Shown: piece by piece, positions 16,110 through 24,754 of the stretch | Numbering within the stretch: the first letter of the stretch is position 1 | Layout: every line of letters starts with the position of its first letter | NCBI GenBank assembly: GCA_040902585.1 | Contig: JBBDXA010000229.1 | Coordinates: 1-64,000, forward strand | Reading direction: 5' to 3' | From: JBBDXA01 sp040902585 | Lineage (GTDB): Bacteria; Planctomycetota; Phycisphaerae; Phycisphaerales; Phycisphaeraceae | Length of the DNA: 64,000 bases | The notes under the pieces: generated by a model | The model's database searches: none | What the model was told of the DNA's origin: nothing | What the model saw: the letters and a program-made list of their open reading frames with translations, nothing else | Program-made: the position numbers and the translations under genes

Positions 16110-16647
16110 ATCCGACATTCTCAAGGCGCTTGGAATCGTGGTGGCACTGGTCGCGGCCTTTGTTGTCGCCGTGTGGTTTCCCCATCGGGCGGAGATGAAT
16201 CAGATCCAATCCCAGATCGATGCCCGTCGCCAGGATGATGCCCGCCAACTGAGCGAAGTGAAGAAGTTTGAACAGCTCCGCAAACAGGTTGCGACGCTGG
16301 AGACGCAGTTCGCCTCGCTGGGCAAGAGCATCCCTGCCTCGACCGACATCAGTCCGCTGCTGGCGCAGCTCGGTCGTGAGCTGGCGCAAGTGTCGCTGAC
16401 GGATTCGGAGATCCAGAGCGAAACCGTGATCCACGGCGGCGATATTTCCGTCATTCCGCTGACGTTCCGCATCCGCGGTTCTTACAGTCAGTTCTTTGAT
16501 TTTCTGCGCGCGGTGGAGTCGGGCGATCGTCTCACGCGGGTTCACGATGTGAAGATCACGGGCACACCGCTTAAACGCGATGAGCCTCTGACCATCCGCC
16601 TTGAGATTTCCACCTTCGCCACATCAGGGGGACAGACAAAGCCATGA
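16099..16647 (+). CDS. pilO: PilO-like pilus assembly protein
   Basis: The 182-residue protein has a single N-terminal membrane helix (IVVALVAAFVVAVWFPHRAEM), a coiled coil (residues 35-75) and a small alpha/beta domain with GDISVIPLTFRIRGSYSQFFDFL, the PilO signature. It should pair with PilN in the periplasm. The start overlaps the end of pilN and the stop overlaps the next gene by 4 bp. Confidence 0.87.
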   Translation: MRTESDILKALGIVVALVAAFVVAVWFPHRAEMNQIQSQIDARRQDDARQLSEVKKFEQLRKQVATLETQFASLGKSIPASTDISPLLAQLGRELAQVSLTDSEIQSETVIHGGDISVIPLTFRIRGSYSQFFDFLRAVESGDRLTRVHDVKITGTPLKRDEPLTIRLEISTFATSGGQTKP

Positions 16648-17204
16648 ACGTATCCATGAAGAAGATCGTGACTCAGATGACGGCGGACAAGAAGAAGTTC
16701 GGGCTGATGCTCGGGCTTCTGTTGATCGCCTCGGTCATGGGCGTCCGTGCTTTGTTGTCGGGCGGTCAAGATACGCCGGCGAGCGCCAAGGCACAGACAG
16801 GCGAACAGGGAGGAGTCGGTTCCGAGAGTGCGGAAACAGACCTTCTGACGTTGCCAGTGGTGCTTGTGGAGTTATCGGATGTCAGCCGGCGGGATCTGTT
16901 CGCCCTGCAATCGGAGAAGTTTGCCCGAATAACTAAACAAACTACCCAAGTCACGCAAAACTCGGTACCCGAACCGTCCGAAGAACAAAAACGGACACAG
17001 GCTGCGACCGCGCTGAATGGCCTGAAGTTGCGCTCGACCCTGATGAGCGCCAACCCCCAGGCCCTGATCAATGACAAGCTCTTCGGCGTCGGCAATCAGC
17101 CTGTTCCCGGATTCGTGGTGACACGGATCACGCAGCATTCCGTTTTTATGAAACACGAAACGTTTCAGGGTGAATTCGAATTGAAGATGTATCGCGACCA
17201 ATAA
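16644..17204 (+). CDS. PilP-like protein of the pilus operon
   Basis: The 186-residue protein has an N-terminal membrane anchor (FGLMLGLLLIASVMGVRALL), an Asn/Gln/Thr-rich linker, and a C-terminal beta domain (ATALNGLKLRSTLMSANPQA, then INDKLFGVGNQPVPGFVVTRI) that resembles the homology region of PilP/GspC. Its position between pilO and the secretin supports a PilP/GspC role, linking the inner platform to the outer-membrane secretin. The sequence match is weak, so the assignment rests mainly on context. Confidence 0.62.
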   Translation: MNVSMKKIVTQMTADKKKFGLMLGLLLIASVMGVRALLSGGQDTPASAKAQTGEQGGVGSESAETDLLTLPVVLVELSDVSRRDLFALQSEKFARITKQTTQVTQNSVPEPSEEQKRTQAATALNGLKLRSTLMSANPQALINDKLFGVGNQPVPGFVVTRITQHSVFMKHETFQGEFELKMYRDQ

Positions 17205-17233
17205 GCAGTAGAGGCCAGAACAAGGAGCAATCG

Positions 17234-19447
17234 ATGTCAGTCAGCACAAACCGTTCGATTCCGATCGTTTTTTTTTGCCTTGCAGGGTTGATCTATACCG
17301 GTCAGGCACTCGCGGCAGACGGCGCAGCCTCGGCAAACCCTGACGGTCCCGCCAAGGTGAATATCTTCGAAAACCCCACCACCACCACCCCCTCCAACCC
17401 CGCCGACGCCGACATCCCCTCCGGACAAACCGTTAAGGCCGGCTCCTTCGGAGAGATCGACCTCCACGTCAAGGACCTGGACGTCTCAACCGTCCTTCAG
17501 CTCCTCTCCATCCAATCCAAACGCAACATCATCGCCACCAAAGAAGTCACCGGCACCGTCACCGCCGACCTCTACAGCGTCGACTTCTACGACGCCCTCG
17601 ATGCCATCCTCAACGCCAACGGCTTCGGCTTCCGCGAAAAAGGCAAGTTCATCTACGTCTACACCTCCGCACAGCTCGCCGAAATACAAAAATCCGAGGA
17701 GAAGCCCCTCGTCAAAGTCCTCCGACTCAACTACCTCAACGCCCGCGACGCCTCAACCTACATCACCCCACTTCTCTCCGCCGCAGGATCCATCAGCCTC
17801 TCAGGACAAGTCCCGCCAGGCATGGCTCCCTCCGTCGGGGACGCCGGTTCCAACTCCTCGCCACACATGGACACCCTCGTCCTCCGCGACCTCCAGGCCA
17901 ACCTCGATCAGATCATCATCGTCATCAAAGAACTCGACATCCGACCCAAACAGGTCACCGTCAAAGCCACCGTCCTACAGGCTCGACTCAGCGAAAAAAA
18001 CGCCTGGGGCGTCGATATCACCGTCCTCGGCGGCGGAACCATCGATGACTTCACCACCCCGCTCTCCGTCATCGATGACCTCACCAAAGGCACCGTCAAA
18101 CCCACCGGCCACACCTCAGTCGCCTCCTCCACCGCAGGCAACGCCGCCAGCGGGCCCGCAACCTTCCGCTTCGGCTACCTCTCAGGCTCCATCGAAATGT
18201 TCGTCCGCGCACTCGACCAGGTCACCGATACCACCGTCATCGCCAAACCCGAAATCCTCGTCCTCAACCGCCAACGCGCCGACCTGCTCATCGGCGGAAG
18301 ACTCGGCTACATCTCCACCCAACAAACCGAAACCTCCACCACCCAGACCGTCGAGTTCCTCGACATCGGCACCCAGCTCACCGTCCGACCCTTCGTCTCC
18401 GATGACAACATGATCCGACTCGAACTGCGCCCCTCCATCTCCACAGGACGCGTCACGCCCCTGGGCGGCTTCGTCGTCCCCGAAACCGAAACGCAGGAAC
18501 TCACCACCAACATCATGGTCAAATCCGGCATGACCGTCGTCATCGGCGGACTCTTCCAGGAGTCCACACAGGTCGACCGCTCACAGGTCCCAGGCATCGG
18601 CGATATCCCCATCCTCGGCGCCGCCGCCAAAGGTATTGATGATAAAGTCGATCGCTCCGAAGTGATTTTTCTGATCACGCCGACCGTGATGAAGGACGAA
18701 GTGCTCTACGCTCAGGGCGAACGCGCCATGGACAGTGCTGACTACGCTCAGTACGGCGCACGCGAAGGCCTGCTGATCTGGTCGCGCACCAAGCGTACCA
18801 GTGCTTACATGCAGGATGCCCTGGCGCTCTATAAGGAAGGCAAGACGGACCTGGCGCTGGAAGCGGCCAACAAGGCTCTGTACCTGGATTCGACGATTGT
18901 CGATGCTCGCCGCATCAAGGCTGCGGTGCTCGGCAACCGCCTGCACGTCTACGAGCGCAGCATTCTGACGGAGATCGTCAACAACAACGTGAACACGCAG
19001 TTGAAGGCCGCACCCTCCGCGAAGGTAGAACCCGCCACTGGCAAGCCCGGTGCCAAGGCTGCCGCCTCGGCCAACGATGCGCCCGTCATCACCGAGCCCG
19101 TCCCCGCGACCGAAGGCCCGTTCCAGCCGGTGAAGCCCGAGGTTGATGTTCCGATCAAGCCCGCCAGCGATACCACGCCGGCACCGAAGGCGACCGAACC
19201 GGACGCGTCGGAGAATCCCGACAATGCCATCCCGGTTCCCGCCCCGGCCAGCGACGCGGAAGCTTCCAATAACAACAAGCCGGTCAACACCCCCAATGAA
19301 GACGGCGGTGCCGACAGGCCGGCTGACGATGACATCACCAAGCGACTTCTCGATGAAGTGAAGAAGCTGGTCGAGGCCGGCATCGAAGAGGCTCCCAAGA
19401 AGGAAGCCGAAGCCGACGCCGACTCGACACCGAAGAACGACGACTGA
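17234..19447 (+). CDS. gspD: Secretin (GspD/PilQ family) with long C-terminal extension
   Basis: This outer-membrane ring passes the pilus or the secreted proteins. A signal peptide (to about residue 28) is followed by an STN/N0-like domain (DLDVSTVLQLLSIQSKRNI), N1-type repeats (VLRLNYLNARDASTYITPLL and TLVLRDLQANLDQIIIVIKEL) and the secretin beta domain, which ends with VPGIGDIPILGAAAKG and SEVIFLITPTVM (residues 440-500). Beyond it lie about 90 TPR-like residues and a Pro/Ala/acidic tail of about 150 residues, not part of the standard family. Codon use is strongly C-ending up to about 18,625 and then changes abruptly toward G-ending codons for the last quarter. Confidence 0.9.
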   Translation: MSVSTNRSIPIVFFCLAGLIYTGQALAADGAASANPDGPAKVNIFENPTTTTPSNPADADIPSGQTVKAGSFGEIDLHVKDLDVSTVLQLLSIQSKRNIIATKEVTGTVTADLYSVDFYDALDAILNANGFGFREKGKFIYVYTSAQLAEIQKSEEKPLVKVLRLNYLNARDASTYITPLLSAAGSISLSGQVPPGMAPSVGDAGSNSSPHMDTLVLRDLQANLDQIIIVIKELDIRPKQVTVKATVLQARLSEKNAWGVDITVLGGGTIDDFTTPLSVIDDLTKGTVKPTGHTSVASSTAGNAASGPATFRFGYLSGSIEMFVRALDQVTDTTVIAKPEILVLNRQRADLLIGGRLGYISTQQTETSTTQTVEFLDIGTQLTVRPFVSDDNMIRLELRPSISTGRVTPLGGFVVPETETQELTTNIMVKSGMTVVIGGLFQESTQVDRSQVPGIGDIPILGAAAKGIDDKVDRSEVIFLITPTVMKDEVLYAQGERAMDSADYAQYGAREGLLIWSRTKRTSAYMQDALALYKEGKTDLALEAANKALYLDSTIVDARRIKAAVLGNRLHVYERSILTEIVNNNVNTQLKAAPSAKVEPATGKPGAKAAASANDAPVITEPVPATEGPFQPVKPEVDVPIKPASDTTPAPKATEPDASENPDNAIPVPAPASDAEASNNNKPVNTPNEDGGADRPADDDITKRLLDEVKKLVEAGIEEAPKKEAEADADSTPKNDD

Positions 19448-19477
19448 GCCGTCGTCTTCCGCACACGAACCCTACTT

Positions 19478-19511
19478 GGCCGGACCGGAGGAGATGCCGG
19501 TCCGGCCTTTT
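19478..19511 (+). terminator. Rho-independent terminator after the secretin gene
   Basis: A perfect 11-bp stem (GGCCGGACCGG, with its complement at 19497-19507) encloses an 8-nt loop. It is followed by TTTT. Confidence 0.9.
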
Positions 19512-19536
19512 CGATTCAGCTTGTGAAACCCTTTTC

Positions 19537-19578
19537 GGGTTCCGGGTTCCGGGTTCGGAGTTGAAACCCTGAACCGTG
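19537..19578. repeat. Heptad array, GGGTTCC type
   Basis: Six 7-bp units run from GGGTTCC (twice) and GGGTTCG into the roughly complementary AACCCTG and AACCGTG. The array ends 25 bp before the TPR lipoprotein start. Confidence 0.7.
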
Positions 19579-19603
19579 ACCCCTTTGCACGAGGCAATCA
19601 TTT

Positions 19604-20830
19604 ATGAAACACCACCGAACCCTTATCGCCGTGATTACTGTCGCGCTGATCGCCTCGCTCGCCGGTTGCGGCAGCCTCGGCAAGACCCATCAGGAGAACA
19701 AGGACGCCGCCGCCGCACGCTGGAACGACATCCGTTCCGGCTACAAGCTGAGCATGGCCAAGGGGCAGTTCGAGACCGGCGACCTGGACGAAGCGGAAAA
19801 GACGCTCGTCGAAGCGCTGTCGGTCGATCCGATGAATCCCCGTCTTCACACGCTCGCCGGCCGCATCGCCCTGGAGCGCAATCAACTTGAGAAGAGCTTT
19901 CAGCGTTTGAGCCGCGCCATCGAACTGGACAACAAAATCCCCGAGCCGCACCTCAAGCTCGCCGATCCACATTACTACGTGGGCATCGTGCTCCAGCGCT
20001 GGAAGCAGTATGACCGCGCTTACGCGGCCTACATGAAGGCCTACGAACTTCAGAGCGACAACATCTCCTTCCTCCTGGCCGTGAGCGAAATGCTGGTGGC
20101 GATGGACAAGCAGGATGACGCGATCAAGCTGCTGGAGAGCAAGACGATCTACTTCGATCAGAACGCGGGCATCCGCGCGGGCCTGGGCCAGCTCTACATG
20201 ATGCGCGGCAACTACCTCAAGGCCGGCGAGTACTACCGCCAGGCTTCGCTCCTGCGTCCGGACGATCTGCGTCTGCTGGAAGACCTTGCGATGGCGCGCA
20301 TGGGTGCTGGTGACTTCAGCAGCGCGATCGAAGACTTCAAACGGCTGATGGACGAGAGCAAGCCGGAACGCAAGCCCGACCTGCTCCGCCTCCTGGCCTC
20401 GGCGCAGCTCAACGCCGGCCGCATGGAAGACGCCCGCGCGTCCTACCTGGAACTGACTCGACTCGACCGCACCGATGTGGCGGCGTGGACCAAGCTCGCG
20501 GAGATCTCCCTTCAGCAGAACGAACTGGGCGGTGCTCTCACGGCTTCAAACCGCGTCATCGCCCTCGCGGGGCAGGATGCGACCGGCTACCTGCTGGCCG
20601 GCCTGGTCTGGCAGCGGCGCGGCGACATCGACAAAGCGCTGACGCACTTCGACCGGGCGGCCCAGCTCGCGCCGGAGAAGGTCGATGCGGTCATCCTGCG
20701 CGGTATCACCCTCGAACAGGCCGGCCGGCTCGATGCCGCCGCCGCCGCCTACACCGAGGCGAAACGTCGTAATCCCGAAGACCCCCGCGCAGGCAAGCTG
20801 CTGAGCCAGGTCGCGGACAAAACTGAATAA
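19604..20830 (+). CDS. TPR-repeat lipoprotein of the pilus locus
   Basis: The 408-residue protein has a lipoprotein signal (LIASLAGC, cysteine at residue 22) followed by about ten tetratricopeptide repeats, for example GDLDEAEKTLVEALSVDPMN, GNYLKAGEYYRQASLLRPDD, GDIDKALTHFDRAAQLAPEK and GRLDAAAAAYTEAKRRNPED. TPR lipoproteins such as PilF/PilW help secretins multimerise in type IV pilus systems. Its position directly after the secretin makes a comparable pilotin or scaffold role likely, though it is longer than PilF. It is separated from the secretin by a terminator, so it may have its own promoter. Confidence 0.82.
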   Translation: MKHHRTLIAVITVALIASLAGCGSLGKTHQENKDAAAARWNDIRSGYKLSMAKGQFETGDLDEAEKTLVEALSVDPMNPRLHTLAGRIALERNQLEKSFQRLSRAIELDNKIPEPHLKLADPHYYVGIVLQRWKQYDRAYAAYMKAYELQSDNISFLLAVSEMLVAMDKQDDAIKLLESKTIYFDQNAGIRAGLGQLYMMRGNYLKAGEYYRQASLLRPDDLRLLEDLAMARMGAGDFSSAIEDFKRLMDESKPERKPDLLRLLASAQLNAGRMEDARASYLELTRLDRTDVAAWTKLAEISLQQNELGGALTASNRVIALAGQDATGYLLAGLVWQRRGDIDKALTHFDRAAQLAPEKVDAVILRGITLEQAGRLDAAAAAYTEAKRRNPEDPRAGKLLSQVADKTE

Positions 20831-20870
20831 CGAGGCCGCGCCCGGCTCGTGAAATGACGGAGGCACCGCG

Positions 20871-22364
20871 GTGACGCTTGGCAAATGGATCAGCATTGGC
20901 GTGGGCTTGATTACGACGCTGCTCGTCGGCGGCGTTCTGGTGGCTGCGCCCAATCAACTGGTCGCCACCATCGGTTCCACCGCCTTGGGCACATGGGTGA
21001 CCGCGGGTGTCATGGGTGCCCTCTTGGGTCTGCTCCACTGGATCGTGATGAGCAAATTCGATCGGGAGGTCGGCCGCGTCGCCAGTCAGATCGATCTGCT
21101 TTCCAAAGACGACGATCGCGAGGTGGCCATTCCTTCGCGGCTGGGAATGGGCTCGATCGCCCGGGCCGTCAACCAGGTCATCACCACCTTCCGCCAGCGT
21201 ATCCGCCAGTTGACCAGTCGCCGCCGGGAGTTGGAGATTCAACTTCGCATCGCCGAGGTCGAGCAGCGGCATGCCGCGTCGATTCTCAACACGATTTCGG
21301 ACGCGGTGATTGTGACGGACCCGTTCAATGAACTGGCGATGATCAACGATGCCGCGGCCCGCGTGCTGCATCTGGATGCCAGCTTCGCCCGGCGCAGGCC
21401 CATCGAACAGGTCATCGACGATACGGTCATCGTCAAGCTGATCAAGGACGCGCGCGAAGGGGTGGCCGCCCGGCCCGGATTCCGTCGCCAGATCGAGCAT
21501 CGCTTCAACCGCGAAGGCGTCGATCAGATCTACGACGTCTCCGTGTCAGGCATCAGCGACGGTCTGGGCGAGGATGAGTTGTCCGCGGGCACCGCAAAAC
21601 CGAACGGTCAGGACGCCGTCGGCGTTGTCACCGTCCTGCGCAACGTGACCCGCGAACGCCAGATCGCCGACATGAAGAGCGATTTTGTCTCCAGCGTTTC
21701 GCACGAGCTGCGCACGCCGCTGTCGAGCATCAAAGCCTACGTGGAGATGCTCGTCGACGGCGAGGCACACGATGAGCAGACGCGGCTGGAGTTCTACAAC
21801 ATCATCCAGGGCGAGACGAACCGTCTGTCCCGGCTGATCGACAACATTCTCAACATCAGCCGGATTGAATCAGGCGTGGTGCGTGCGTCGCGCGAGCAGG
21901 TGTCGCTGCCCACTCTGATGCGTGAGGCGATCGATGTGATGCTGCCGCAGGCGCGGAGCAAGGGGATCGAGCTGAAGGATCTTTCCGCGCCGGGCTATTT
22001 CCATGTCTTCGCCGACAAGGACATGATCTACCAGGCGACGCTCAACCTCGTGAGCAACGCGATCAAGTACACCCCCGAAGGCGGCACGGTCACAGTGAAG
22101 ATCCGGGCTGATGAACTGGCGCGCGGCGTCGAGGTGTCGGTCGCCGACACGGGCGTGGGCATTCCACCCGACGACGTTCCGCGTTTGTTCGCCAAGTTCT
22201 ACCGGGTCGATAACCACAAGCGCATGGCCCAGGGCACCGGGCTGGGTCTGAATCTGGTGAAACAGATCATCGAAACGGTACACGGCGGCAAAGTGTCTGT
22301 TTCCAGTGAATTAGGTAAGGGGAGCACCTTCACCTACACCCTCCCTTTAGCCGATGGCAATTAG
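20871..22364 (+). CDS. Membrane-bound PAS sensor histidine kinase
   Basis: Two N-terminal membrane helices (about residues 5-25 and 35-57) precede a HAMP-like segment and a PAS domain (residues about 125-225: AASILNTISDAVIVTDPFN onward). The dimerisation domain has the phospho-acceptor in SHELRTPLSSIKAYVEML (His near residue 279), followed by the ATPase domain with N box NLVSNAIKYTPEGG, G1 DTGVGIP and G2 GTGLGLNLV. Translation starts at a GTG. The response regulator gene follows after 30 bp and is the likely partner. Confidence 0.9.
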   Translation: MTLGKWISIGVGLITTLLVGGVLVAAPNQLVATIGSTALGTWVTAGVMGALLGLLHWIVMSKFDREVGRVASQIDLLSKDDDREVAIPSRLGMGSIARAVNQVITTFRQRIRQLTSRRRELEIQLRIAEVEQRHAASILNTISDAVIVTDPFNELAMINDAAARVLHLDASFARRRPIEQVIDDTVIVKLIKDAREGVAARPGFRRQIEHRFNREGVDQIYDVSVSGISDGLGEDELSAGTAKPNGQDAVGVVTVLRNVTRERQIADMKSDFVSSVSHELRTPLSSIKAYVEMLVDGEAHDEQTRLEFYNIIQGETNRLSRLIDNILNISRIESGVVRASREQVSLPTLMREAIDVMLPQARSKGIELKDLSAPGYFHVFADKDMIYQATLNLVSNAIKYTPEGGTVTVKIRADELARGVEVSVADTGVGIPPDDVPRLFAKFYRVDNHKRMAQGTGLGLNLVKQIIETVHGGKVSVSSELGKGSTFTYTLPLADGN

Positions 22365-22394
22365 ACAGGGTTGTAGACAAGGGGAACGACGAGA

Positions 22395-22796
22395 ATGAGT
22401 TCAAGTAAACCTTTGATTGTGATCGTGGATGACGAGACCCACATTCTTCACGTGGTCAGTCTCAAACTGCGCAATGCGGGCTTTGAAGTGATCACGGCAC
22501 AGAACGGCGAGGAAGGTTTCGACGCGATTGCCCAGCATCGACCCGACCTGGTTATCACGGACTATCAGATGCCCGTGATGTCGGGTTTGGAGATGTGTAC
22601 CCGGCTCAAGGCCGAGCCGGTGACTGCAAACATTCGGGCGATCATGTTGACAGCGCGAGGCTTCAGCATTTCCGCCGAGGCGCTCGAACAGACGAATATC
22701 CAGGCGGTGCTTAGCAAGCCGTTCAGCCCGCGCGAGGTGCTGACGAAGGTCCAGGAAATGGTTCTGGGCACCGTGGACAAGACCGAGGCAATCTGA
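22395..22796 (+). CDS. CheY-like single-domain response regulator
   Basis: The 133-residue protein is a receiver domain only. The acidic pair is at residues 12-13 (VDDE), the phospho-accepting Asp56 is in VITDYQMP, the conserved Thr is in MLTARG and the Lys is in LSKPF. With no output domain it must act through protein contact, possibly on the HD-GYP protein encoded next: the genes overlap in TGATG at 22794-22798. Confidence 0.92.
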   Translation: MSSSKPLIVIVDDETHILHVVSLKLRNAGFEVITAQNGEEGFDAIAQHRPDLVITDYQMPVMSGLEMCTRLKAEPVTANIRAIMLTARGFSISAEALEQTNIQAVLSKPFSPREVLTKVQEMVLGTVDKTEAI

Positions 22797-24679
22797 TGAC
22801 TTTGATGGCGCTCAATCTTGAATCGATGTCGATGGATCCGATCCGTCGCCGCATCGAATCGCTCGGGATCACTTCGGTGATCCTTGCTGCCGATTCGGGA
22901 AAAATGCGGGCGAGGATCGAAGGCTCCGCGCGATGGATCGAGCATCTTCTGATCGATTGTGCGGCGTTCCAGGCGACTATCCACCAGGCATGGCAGGAGA
23001 TCCGCACGTCCCCCGGTGCTGACGGCGGGCCGGTGACGCTGTGGCCCGGCGTCTGGCTGACGCCGCTGCTGGCGGCTCCGCATCCGCGCCGTCGTCAGAC
23101 CGATCCACTGCCGGATCACTGCGTCGCGGCCCTCTTTGTCGGGACGGAGTTTCTTCACAGCGAACAGTTCCGATTGCTCTGCGACATGCAGCGCGTGGAC
23201 TATCAGGCCGCACTGAAGCGGATCGATGTGGCGCAACTCGCGACGCGTCGCGAGGCGGATCGGGTCTCGACGTTGATCGAATGGATGCAGTCGGATGCGG
23301 CCGACGCCGAGCGTCGCGGCAAGGAAGTGTACGGCCTCAGCTCGGAACTGGGCGAGACGTACGAAGAACTGAGCCTGCTCTACAAGCTGGCGATGAACAT
23401 GACGGTGGATCAGCCGCCGCGGCATTTCATTGCCGACGCCTGCCACGAGTTGCAGCAGGTGGTGGGCATGCGCTGGCTGGCGATTCAGCTCGTGGCCGAC
23501 GATCCGCGCCTTAACGATCTTCAGGGTGAAGTATTTGCCGCGGGCGACCTGGTGCTCACCCACGATCAGATTCGCGGCGTCGGGCTCCACCTGATGAACA
23601 TCGGCCTGGATCCGAACTTGCCCAAGGTCATCGATGACATTCACTCGCTCGGCCTACCCGAACTGTCGCGGCAGTCCAGCGATCTGCTCGTCGTTCCTCT
23701 CGCGACCGATAATCGCCTCATCGGTGTTCTCTTCGGCGGACAGAAGCTTGATCCCCCGGGCGCGAACCTCACCACGGTGGACTCCAAGCTCTGCGGCGCG
23801 CTGGCCAACAGTCTCTCGATTTTCATCGAGAACTTCATGCTTTACGAAGACATGCAGGCCATGTTCATGGGGACACTGCACGCCCTGACATCCGCAATCG
23901 ATGCCAAAGACAGCTACACCTTCGGCCATAGTGAGCGAGTCGCGCTGATGTCGCGGATGCTTGCGGAGGCGGCGGGGCTGGATGGGCAGGTGGTGGAGCG
24001 GGTGTACGTGGCCGGGCTGATCCATGATGTGGGGAAGATCGGGGTGCCGGAGGCGGTGTTGTGTAAGCCGGGCAAGTTGACGGCGGGGGAGTTCGAGCAG
24101 ATCCGCATGCATCCGGAGATCGGGGCTCGGATTCTGCGTGACATTCGGCAGATGAAGGACATCATCCCCGGGGTGCTGAGTCATCACGAGCGGTGGGATG
24201 GGCATGGGTATCCGTTCGGGTTGGCGGGCGCGGAAGTGACGGAGTTACAAAGTGACGAAGTGACGAAGGAAGAAGTGACGGAGTTACAAAGTGACGAAGT
24301 GACGAAGGAAGAAGTGACGGAGTTACAAAGTGACGAAGTGACGAAGTTAATCACTCCGTCACTGCGTCACTCCGTCACTTCTTCTTCACTTCTTCACTCA
24401 GTCACTCCGTCACTTCTTGGGGGCATTCCGCTGTTCGGCAGACTGATCGCGTTGGCGGATTCGTTTGATGCGATGAGTTCGACGCGGACGTACCGGTCCC
24501 GGCTGGAACACGGGCAGGTGATCAATGAGATACGCCGATGTGCCGGGACGCAGTTCGATCCTGATTTGGCGAGCGTTTTTGTGGAGCTGGATTTTGAACC
24601 TTACAGGCAGATGCATCGGAGGCATGAAATTGCTGCGCAACAAAGTGACGGAGGGAGAAGTGACGGAGTGACAAAGTGA
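22796..24679 (+). CDS. GAF-like/HD-GYP cyclic-di-GMP phosphodiesterase with an in-frame repeat insert
   Basis: A GAF-like region (about residues 190-345) precedes an HD-GYP domain with GLIHDVGKIG, HPEIGARIL, LSHHERWDGHGYPFGL, LADSFDAMSSTRTYR and GTQFDP. The family hydrolyses cyclic di-GMP. Residues 481-543 (24,236-24,424) are an insert: VTELQSDEVTKEE is repeated nearly three times, followed by Ser/Thr-rich sequence from the reverse-complement arm. Removing the insert joins GLAGAE directly to IPLFGRLIALADSFDA, the normal family sequence. The C-terminal tail (QQSDGGRSDGVTK) and the stop codon also lie in a second copy of the repeat. A role in controlling the pilus is likely from context. Confidence 0.88.
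   Translation: MTLMALNLESMSMDPIRRRIESLGITSVILAADSGKMRARIEGSARWIEHLLIDCAAFQATIHQAWQEIRTSPGADGGPVTLWPGVWLTPLLAAPHPRRRQTDPLPDHCVAALFVGTEFLHSEQFRLLCDMQRVDYQAALKRIDVAQLATRREADRVSTLIEWMQSDAADAERRGKEVYGLSSELGETYEELSLLYKLAMNMTVDQPPRHFIADACHELQQVVGMRWLAIQLVADDPRLNDLQGEVFAAGDLVLTHDQIRGVGLHLMNIGLDPNLPKVIDDIHSLGLPELSRQSSDLLVVPLATDNRLIGVLFGGQKLDPPGANLTTVDSKLCGALANSLSIFIENFMLYEDMQAMFMGTLHALTSAIDAKDSYTFGHSERVALMSRMLAEAAGLDGQVVERVYVAGLIHDVGKIGVPEAVLCKPGKLTAGEFEQIRMHPEIGARILRDIRQMKDIIPGVLSHHERWDGHGYPFGLAGAEVTELQSDEVTKEEVTELQSDEVTKEEVTELQSDEVTKLITPSLRHSVTSSSLLHSVTPSLLGGIPLFGRLIALADSFDAMSSTRTYRSRLEHGQVINEIRRCAGTQFDPDLASVFVELDFEPYRQMHRRHEIAAQQSDGGRSDGVTK
24236..24424. repeat. In-frame octad/heptad inverted repeat inside the HD-GYP gene
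   Basis: A 39-bp unit built from AGTGACGG, AGTTACAA, AGTGACGA (twice) and AGGAAGA occurs nearly three times. It is followed by a reverse-complementary arm of CACTCCGT/CACTTCTT words around a centre GAAGTTAATCACT. The total insert of 189 bp is a multiple of three. Confidence 0.9.
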
Positions 24680-24736
24680 CGAAGTGACGAAGTTAATCAC
24701 TCCGTCACTCCGTTACTCCGTTACTTCGTTACTTCT
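24640..24736. repeat. Second copy of the AGTGACGA inverted repeat
   Basis: It uses the same words and the same GAAGTTAATCACTCCGTCAC centre as the in-gene copy 300 bp upstream. It supplies the last codons and the stop of the HD-GYP gene and ends 18 bp before the STAS gene, whose start lacks a clear Shine-Dalgarno sequence. Confidence 0.85.
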
Positions 24737-24754
24737 GCTGATAGCTGAAAGCTT

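Noticed and set aside
24236..24424. CRISPR-like array
   Set aside because: Units are 39 bp and contiguous without unique spacers, the second half is their reverse complement, and there are no cas genes.
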